Origin: Gryganskiella cystojenkinii
Lineage: Eukaryota; Mortierellomycota; Mortierellomycetes; Mortierellales; Mortierellaceae
Length of the DNA stretch: 12,109 nucleotides
Reading direction: 5' to 3'
NCBI GenBank assembly: GCA_015852425.1
Contig: JAAAIG010001032.1
Coordinates: 1-12,109, forward strand
The position numbers and the translations under genes were made by a program. Each line of letters opens with the position of its first letter. Position 1 is the stretch's first letter. Under the pieces are notes generated by a model that searched no databases, had not been told where the DNA came from, and worked only from the letters and a program-made list of their open reading frames with translations. Positions 8,237 through 12,109 of the stretch are shown piece by piece.

Positions 8237-8256
8237 ACGGGGGGCACCGAGTTTAC
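8237..8256. repeat. Right terminal tip of the hAT element
   Basis: ACGGGGGGCACCGAGTTTAC is the reverse complement of the left tip with one difference. No insertion is present here, and the arm continues inward from 8236. Confidence 0.75.
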
Positions 8257-8511
8257 TTTAATTCAAAGAAAAAAGGTTGTTTGCTACCCCCCTAAACGAA
8301 ATGCTCCGACAGCCGTTTCGCTCCTCACATCTCAAGAGCAACCAACGATAACGAGAGCCCATCTTGCAACAAACGCGATCCCTGGTAAGAAGTCCACTGC
8401 ATTCGTCTCGTGAGCAAATATGGAGACAGTACAAAGGAACCTCGCTATGAACGCTTGGCTGCCACAAGGAGGTTATTGTAAAAGTCGGCATAGTTACGAT
8501 CTGCTACAGTT
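8257..8511. other. Interval between transposon and GTPase locus, no gene seen
   Basis: The open frame crossing this stretch is the tail of one generated by the transposon arm. No motif, promoter or repeat of note apart from an A-rich stretch (AAAGAAAAAAGG) just outside the transposon end. Confidence 0.4.
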
Positions 8512-8745
8512 TAGTTGACTGAGACCGCACTCGATATGCATTGCTCGACTTCTTTTGTCCACGTACTTTTACCTGTGAGTTCCTCGGGCTTTTTGGAATC
8601 GTACATGCTCTCATTTGATTGTACGACATTGAAATCGTTCCCACCCCTTGCGCCTTCACCTTGTCCACAACAAATCTGCATGATTTGCGTCGGCTCATTA
8701 AACAGTCATCAGTGCACAAGGATGAGCCACCTTCTCCAGCGGTTA
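8512..8745 (+). repeat. Orphan copy of the GTPase-gene upstream region
   Basis: Matches the region before the plus-strand GTPase gene (9983-10325). The best blocks are 8604-8640 against 10070-10106 (37 bp, one mismatch, starting CATGCTCTCATTTGATTG) and 8720-8743 against 10300-10323 (24 bp, two mismatches, CTTCTCCAGCGG). Where the active copy has six minisatellite units, this copy has one (8644-8667). Homology ends before the TATA box, and no GTPase coding sequence follows. It is probably a relic of a duplicated or lost family member. Confidence 0.75.
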
Positions 8746-8891
8746 TTACTTATGATGATTCATGGCGCTTTCTGTATGGGTCAATAGGTATCTAAACGGA
8801 ACGCATTGGTGTACAGTACTACTGAGAGGGCTTAAAGTTACTTTCTGGAACAAAGAAAGTATGATCCGGTGATCAGGAATGGATATTGACA

Positions 8892-8897
8892 TTTATT
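8892..8897 (-). terminator. Poly(A) signal of the minus-strand GTPase gene
   Basis: AATAAA on minus (within GAGAATAAATG), about 84 bp beyond the stop codon of the gene at 8981-9718. Confidence 0.6.
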
Positions 8898-8980
8898 CTC
8901 TGCTCATTACAAGTAATTATTTAGCGTGGGAACACCTAATGAGGACATAAGTATGGATGAAGAGATTTCCCAAGCTATGT

Positions 8981-9718
8981 TCATAATTCCTTCATTAGAA
9001 GAAAAGGGTATAAGATTGCCCTGCCGATCCCCTGCAACGATTCTTGGAATTCATTCCACAGTCCGACAAAGAATTTCTTGACTTTCATCAAAAATTTCAC
9101 AAAAAGGTTGTATTCTTTGACCGAGGCCACGATTGGTGTCACGTGTACAATTCTTTGGCTCGTCATGTTGGCCAATAGCTTTTCCAAGAATGGGGCGGCA
9201 CCTGTTAGGTTGTCTCTGTGGAAGCGAGGAATCACCGCAAACCACGATTCTTTGATCTTGCCGTTGGCCACGCTGTTGAGCTTCTGGGTGATATCGCTCT
9301 GTGTAGTGGCATCAAGATAGAGCTCCATATCGGCTTCAGGGACTCTGTTGATGATCACTCCAACGTTGACTGAGAAGTCAATGGCCGACATCACCTTTCC
9401 GACCAAGAATAGATCCGATGGGTCCACACGCCCCGAACGTTCGGCCAACACAATAATGATCTTGAAACGGCCTTCCACGCGCAAAGCCTCTGTGATCTCT
9501 TTGGAGTTGCGGACAACATACTCGTCCGAGGCTTCGAGAAGACCGGGAACATCGATCAGACGTACGGTTGATCCCCCAATCTCGACATCGTTGTAGCTGG
9601 TGTTTGTCGTCAATCCGTCAACAGCGTTGAATCCAGACATGAAGTTGCCTCCGAGAGAGTTCAGGAGATAGCTTTTGCCTATACCGGCGTTGCCAACAAG
9701 CAGCAGATTGGTAGTCAT
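8981..9718 (-). CDS. AIG1-like small GTPase, short paralog (245 aa)
   Basis: A P-loop GTPase with one G domain and little else. G1 is GNAGIGKS (residues 9-16), the G2 threonine lies in GLTT, G3 is DVPG (56-59), and the G4 position reads INRVPE, where the plus-strand paralog has INKVPE. The Arg in place of the usual Lys of NKxD-type motifs could weaken guanine recognition. After residue about 205 comes a basic, hydrophobic stretch (LMKVKKFFVGLWNEF, then GIGRAILYPFLLM) suited to an amphipathic or membrane-binding helix. ATG 9718 is chosen because the paralog aligns from this Met (MTTNLLLVGN against MTSNVLLLGN), while the 19 codons upstream show no similarity. Roughly three-quarters identical to the other copy over the first 175 residues. 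The AIG1/GIMAP-like assignment rests on the pattern of G motifs; its cellular role is unknown. Confidence 0.85.
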   Translation of the reverse strand: MTTNLLLVGNAGIGKSYLLNSLGGNFMSGFNAVDGLTTNTSYNDVEIGGSTVRLIDVPGLLEASDEYVVRNSKEITEALRVEGRFKIIIVLAERSGRVDPSDLFLVGKVMSAIDFSVNVGVIINRVPEADMELYLDATTQSDITQKLNSVANGKIKESWFAVIPRFHRDNLTGAAPFLEKLLANMTSQRIVHVTPIVASVKEYNLFVKFLMKVKKFFVGLWNEFQESLQGIGRAILYPFLLMKEL

Positions 9719-9851
9719 TGCGGTAAGTCTTGAGTATTTAACAATTGAGGCAAGAGGTAAGGATGAGAGGAGCAAGAGTAAGGTGGAAATAGAGATATCG
9801 GGATAGGCTATTGATATGAGTTGTTATTTGCGTCAGCATTGGGGAGGCGGA

Positions 9852-9859
9852 CATAAATA
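9852..9859 (-). promoter_or_regulatory. TATA-type core promoter of the minus-strand GTPase
   Basis: TATTTATG on minus followed by TCCGCCTCCCCAATGCTG, 141 bp before ATG 9718. The plus-strand paralog has TATTTATA then TCCACTTCCCCACTGCTA in the corresponding place, so this core was duplicated together with the genes. Confidence 0.65.
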
Positions 9860-10341
9860 TTGTGGGCCAAGCATAGAGGACTGGTTTTTATATTTTTATA
9901 ATAATTGATTTCAATTCATACGGCGCGGGGTGACAGGACACTAGCCAAAAAGGCAACCGCATCCCTTTGCCATCGATTGATCAGTTACTTGGTTGAACCG
10001 AAGTAACGCGCTTCGACCTTTTACGCTGTGCAATTTGGTCAGCAACCTCCGTAGACTTTTGGAAACTTCCATGCTCTCATTTGATTGTACGACTTTGAAA
10101 TCGTTCTCTAACCCTTACGCCTTCGCCTTGCCACCCCTTACAACTTCGCCTTGCCACCCCTTACGCCTTCCCCATGCCACCCCTTACGCCTTCGCCTTAC
10201 CATCCCCTTACGACTTCGCCTTACCATCCCCTTACGACTTCGCCTTACCACAACAATACAAAGTTTGCGCCTGCTCACTAAACAATTATCAGCACACAGG
10301 GATGAGTCATCTTCTCCAGCGGTTGTATGCTTGATCTTCAG
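9860..10341. promoter_or_regulatory. Shared divergent upstream region of the two GTPase genes
   Basis: The start codons lie 785 bp apart, and this stretch separates the two core promoters. It contains an AT-rich block near 9886-9910, the segment homologous to 8512-8745 (9983-10325) and the minisatellite. The conserved 37-bp block at 10070-10106 is the best candidate for a functional element because it survived in the orphan copy. No known factor site is recognised. Confidence 0.5.
10111..10250. repeat. Minisatellite of six 23/24-bp units in the GTPase promoter
   Basis: Units of the form CCCCTTACGCCTTCGCCTT then GCCA occur at 10111-10133, 10134-10156, 10157-10179, 10180-10202, 10203-10226 and 10227-10250. 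The first four are 23 bp; the last two, identical to each other, are 24 bp with CGACTT and TACCA variants. The array starts 236 bp before the TATA box region's ATG-proximal gene and is read through by an open frame that I do not regard as coding. Confidence 0.92.
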
Positions 10342-10349
10342 TATTTATA
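10342..10349 (+). promoter_or_regulatory. TATA-type core promoter of the plus-strand GTPase
   Basis: TATTTATA followed by a C-rich leader, 162 bp before ATG 10504. It aligns with the core of the minus-strand paralog. Confidence 0.65.
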
Positions 10350-10503
10350 TCCACTTCCCCACTGCTAAAGCAATTAACTCTCTGCAAATCACAAACTCTT
10401 GTCGATAACCGCCCCCACTACCTTTGACTTTGTCGTGTCTCTTTCTCTTGGCCCCATTCATTTATGTCCTCGTCCATTGTTACCTACCCCAGTCTTTAGC
10501 ACA

Positions 10504-11484
10504 ATGACATCGAATGTACTACTTCTTGGCAACACCGGTGTCGGCAAAAGCTATCTCCTTAATTCTCTTGGAGGTAACTTCCAGTCTGGATTCAGCGCCG
10601 TAAATGGACTGACCGGAGGGTGCGGCTTCAATGACGTCGTGATAGAGACATCAACCTTACGTCTAATCGATACCCCTGGATTACTCGAAGCATCAGGCGA
10701 GAATATGATACGCAATGCCAATTCGATCACCCAAGCGTTGCGCATGAAGGGCCGTTTCAAGATCATTTTTGTGTTGGCCGACCGTTCGGGGCGTGTGGAC
10801 CCATCGGATCTATTCTTGATCGGAAAGGTCCTGTCGGCCATTGAATTCTCGGTCGACGTTGGATTGATTATCAACAAGGTCCCTGAAGACGATATGGAGC
10901 TTTATCTTGATGCCACTACGAAGAACGATATCATCCAGCAGCTCAACAACGTGGCCAACGGCAAGATCAAAGAATCGTGGTTTTCGGTGATCCCTCGCTT
11001 CCACAGAGACAACCTAACAGGTGCAGCGACACACCTGAACATGCTTCTGGCTGACATGGTATATCAAGACATTGCAGAAGTGCACGACATCGCTGCTACA
11101 ATCCTAGAGTACAATCAGTTCGTGGAGCTCTTGAAGTCGGTTGGCAAGTTTGCTCCAGAGCTGTGGAACAAATTTCAAGAACGACTAAAGATGTTTGCAC
11201 GAAAAAATGATGAACCTGATCGCAACGTGGAGAAAGGCTCCGCTTTAGCCAAGCGCGAGGTTACCGAGACGCGGCACGCCGAGATCCCCAAGGCCGCCGA
11301 AACCCATGAGCGCCAAGCTCAGCAAGAGCAACCGGAATCGACGGACACCAAGATTGCTGACTTGAAGGTCGCTGCAACCCATCCACCTCGCGATGCTACA
11401 GGGGCTAGCGAGCAAAATCCCCCGACTCTGGATATCAGGCCTCGTGCTGGCCTTTCGCATCACTCTCATAGCGCTGTAGCATAG
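10504..11484 (+). CDS. AIG1-like small GTPase with a long polar tail (326 aa)
   Basis: A P-loop GTPase: G1 GNTGVGKS (residues 9-16), a G2 threonine in GLTGG (37), G3 DTPG (56-59) and a G4-like INKVPEDD (about 123-130). The middle of the domain has strongly conserved blocks shared with the paralog (GRVDPSDLFL, DMELYLDATT, NGKIKESWF, VIPRFHRDNLTGAA). From about residue 232 the protein differs from the paralog: a charged Glu/Lys/Gln/Ala/Pro-rich tail of some 95 residues (HERQAQQEQPEST and similar), probably disordered, ends in SHHSHSAVA. An earlier in-frame ATG at 10399 is rejected because the extra 35 residues have no counterpart in the paralog and lie in the leader. Similar G domains occur in AIG1/Toc34/septin-type GTPases; AIG1-like is the best fit, and the biological role is unknown. 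Confidence 0.87.
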   Translation: MTSNVLLLGNTGVGKSYLLNSLGGNFQSGFSAVNGLTGGCGFNDVVIETSTLRLIDTPGLLEASGENMIRNANSITQALRMKGRFKIIFVLADRSGRVDPSDLFLIGKVLSAIEFSVDVGLIINKVPEDDMELYLDATTKNDIIQQLNNVANGKIKESWFSVIPRFHRDNLTGAATHLNMLLADMVYQDIAEVHDIAATILEYNQFVELLKSVGKFAPELWNKFQERLKMFARKNDEPDRNVEKGSALAKREVTETRHAEIPKAAETHERQAQQEQPESTDTKIADLKVAATHPPRDATGASEQNPPTLDIRPRAGLSHHSHSAVA

Positions 11485-11607
11485 TTACGCGCTGCATCTG
11501 GAGTCGATGGCCAGCGCTACGATATCCCTAACAGCTCTGATAAACTGTGCAGGGTTGTCGTAAATCTAACTGTCAGGATACTCGTCCCTTTATATTTTAA
11601 AGGACAC

Positions 11608-11613
11608 AATAAA
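11608..11613 (+). terminator. Poly(A) signal of the plus-strand GTPase gene
   Basis: AATAAA, about 124 bp beyond the TAG stop codon and followed by a T-rich stretch. Confidence 0.6.
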
Positions 11614-12109
11614 GTAAATACCATTTCTCCTTGTCCATCATGTATTTTTACCTCCCGTATGTTCATTCTGCTGTACCACTACAGAAACCTGTATCTGATA
11701 GCCGTACAGGACTTACTTGGTGGCAGCCACGGATGGTTGACCTAGAACTCTCCTTCTTTATAGAGCAAAAAAAAGAAAAAAAAAAAAAAAACGCACTACC
11801 CCATCTAGTTTTACTGATACGTGCTGCTATTACCTTATCCTGTGAGCATATGATGAAAATCATGGAATCTGTGCTATACCTGATCTGCACTATGGTCTTT
11901 TCCTCGCGCCGAAAAACCTGTTGTAATCTCCATTCAACCAGGAGGAGGTTTTGTTGAACCCTGTCAACGGCACAACACATCCGACTTACCCCATCCTCTA
12001 AGAGCCCCCTGCCTGGCAGAGTCTCCAAATGCCTCCTCCTTGGCAGAGCATACATGTCGCGTCCACCTCTAGATCACAACGTAGTAAATTCTAGATTATC
12101 CCGTTTAGT
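11614..12109. other. Terminal interval with no supportable gene
   Basis: Open frames on both strands cross an A-rich run at 11767-11791 (eight A, one G, sixteen A) and encode low-complexity or unrecognised sequence. I see no promoter, domain or RNA gene. The A run could be an old poly(A) tail of a retroposed sequence, but I find no target duplication around it. Confidence 0.4.

Larger units (their letters stand above)
3661..8256. mobile_element. hAT-superfamily DNA transposon with long inverted arms and a full transposase gene
   Basis: The left tip at 3661-3680 (GTAAACTCAG then TGCCCCCCGT) and the reverse complement of the right tip at 8237-8256 agree at 19 of 20 bases. Removing a 413-bp insert in the left tip, the two ends continue into inverted arms 4094-4499 and 7831-8236 that differ at only about six or seven positions. 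Between the arms lies one spliced gene encoding a hAT transposase with its catalytic residues. The subtracted length is about 4.2 kb, normal for an autonomous hAT, but arms of about 400 bp are far longer than the usual 10-30 bp. No exact 8-bp target duplication flanks the 3661/8256 ends (ggactgat against tttaattc), so the true outer limits, or later damage, remain open. Confidence 0.85.

Noticed and set aside
9993..10334. 113-codon plus-strand frame with repeated FALP/PYDFALPS peptide
   Set aside because: It is produced by the 23/24-bp minisatellite lying upstream of the TATA box; the repeat is not a multiple of three throughout and there is no sign of coding use.
10399..10503. In-frame upstream ATG extending the plus-strand GTPase by 35 residues
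   Set aside because: The added residues are leader-like, have no match in the paralog, and would place a Pro-rich stretch before a G domain whose paralog begins at the next Met.
11663..12055. 130-codon minus-strand frame crossing the A-rich run
   Set aside because: Contains a run of Phe encoded by the homopolymer and no domain; typical of a chance open frame.
1..12109. CRISPR arrays, rRNA or tRNA genes and bacterial operon signals
   Set aside because: No regularly spaced direct repeats with unique spacers, no cloverleaf candidate and no rRNA-like sequence were seen; the gene structures are eukaryotic.

Overview
The window looks like part of a filamentous fungal genome, most likely an early-diverging (Mucoromycota, perhaps Mortierella-like) lineage. 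This is inferred from short GT-AG introns (about 60-90 bp), genes headed by a TATA box and a pyrimidine-rich leader, a chromodomain-bearing Ty3-type retroelement remnant, a spliced hAT transposase and paired AIG1-like GTPase genes. No species can be fixed from the sequence alone.

Layout. Positions 1-230 may hold the first exon of a minus-strand gene that leaves the window (weak). Positions 753-1350 carry a frameshifted remnant of the 3' end of a Ty3/chromovirus pol gene (integrase C-terminus and chromodomain, minus strand), followed at 1362-1800 by a broken, acidic, possibly gag-like region. Positions 2264-3333 hold a TATA box, leader and the disrupted reading frame of an unrecognised, sequon-rich membrane or secreted protein (plus strand).

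Positions 3661-8256 are a hAT-superfamily DNA transposon of about 4.6 kb. It has a three-exon, apparently intact minus-strand transposase of about 957 residues. It is bounded by unusually long inverted arms (about 406 bp each, nearly identical) that continue into a 20-bp tip. Its left tip is interrupted by a 425-bp non-coding element with its own perfect 21-bp inverted repeats, whose outermost bases match the tip of the large element. A pure run of 19 C lies in this small element.

Positions 8512-11613 are a GTPase locus. Two paralogous AIG1-like small GTPase genes are divergently transcribed (9718 to 8981 on minus, 10504 to 11484 on plus) from a shared region of about 785 bp. Both have matching TATA-type core promoters and poly(A) signals. 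The plus-strand gene has a 23/24-bp minisatellite (six units) in its upstream region. A diverged copy of the same upstream region, with a single repeat unit and no TATA box or gene attached, lies at 8512-8745, just beyond the right end of the transposon. This suggests a third family member was lost or that the locus duplicated unequally. The final 600 bp contain no gene I can support.

The elements and the GTPase genes show no functional link beyond proximity. The clearest novelty candidates are the long-armed hAT with a tip-sharing non-autonomous element, and the lineage-type GTPase pair with its repeat-bearing promoter and orphan promoter copy.
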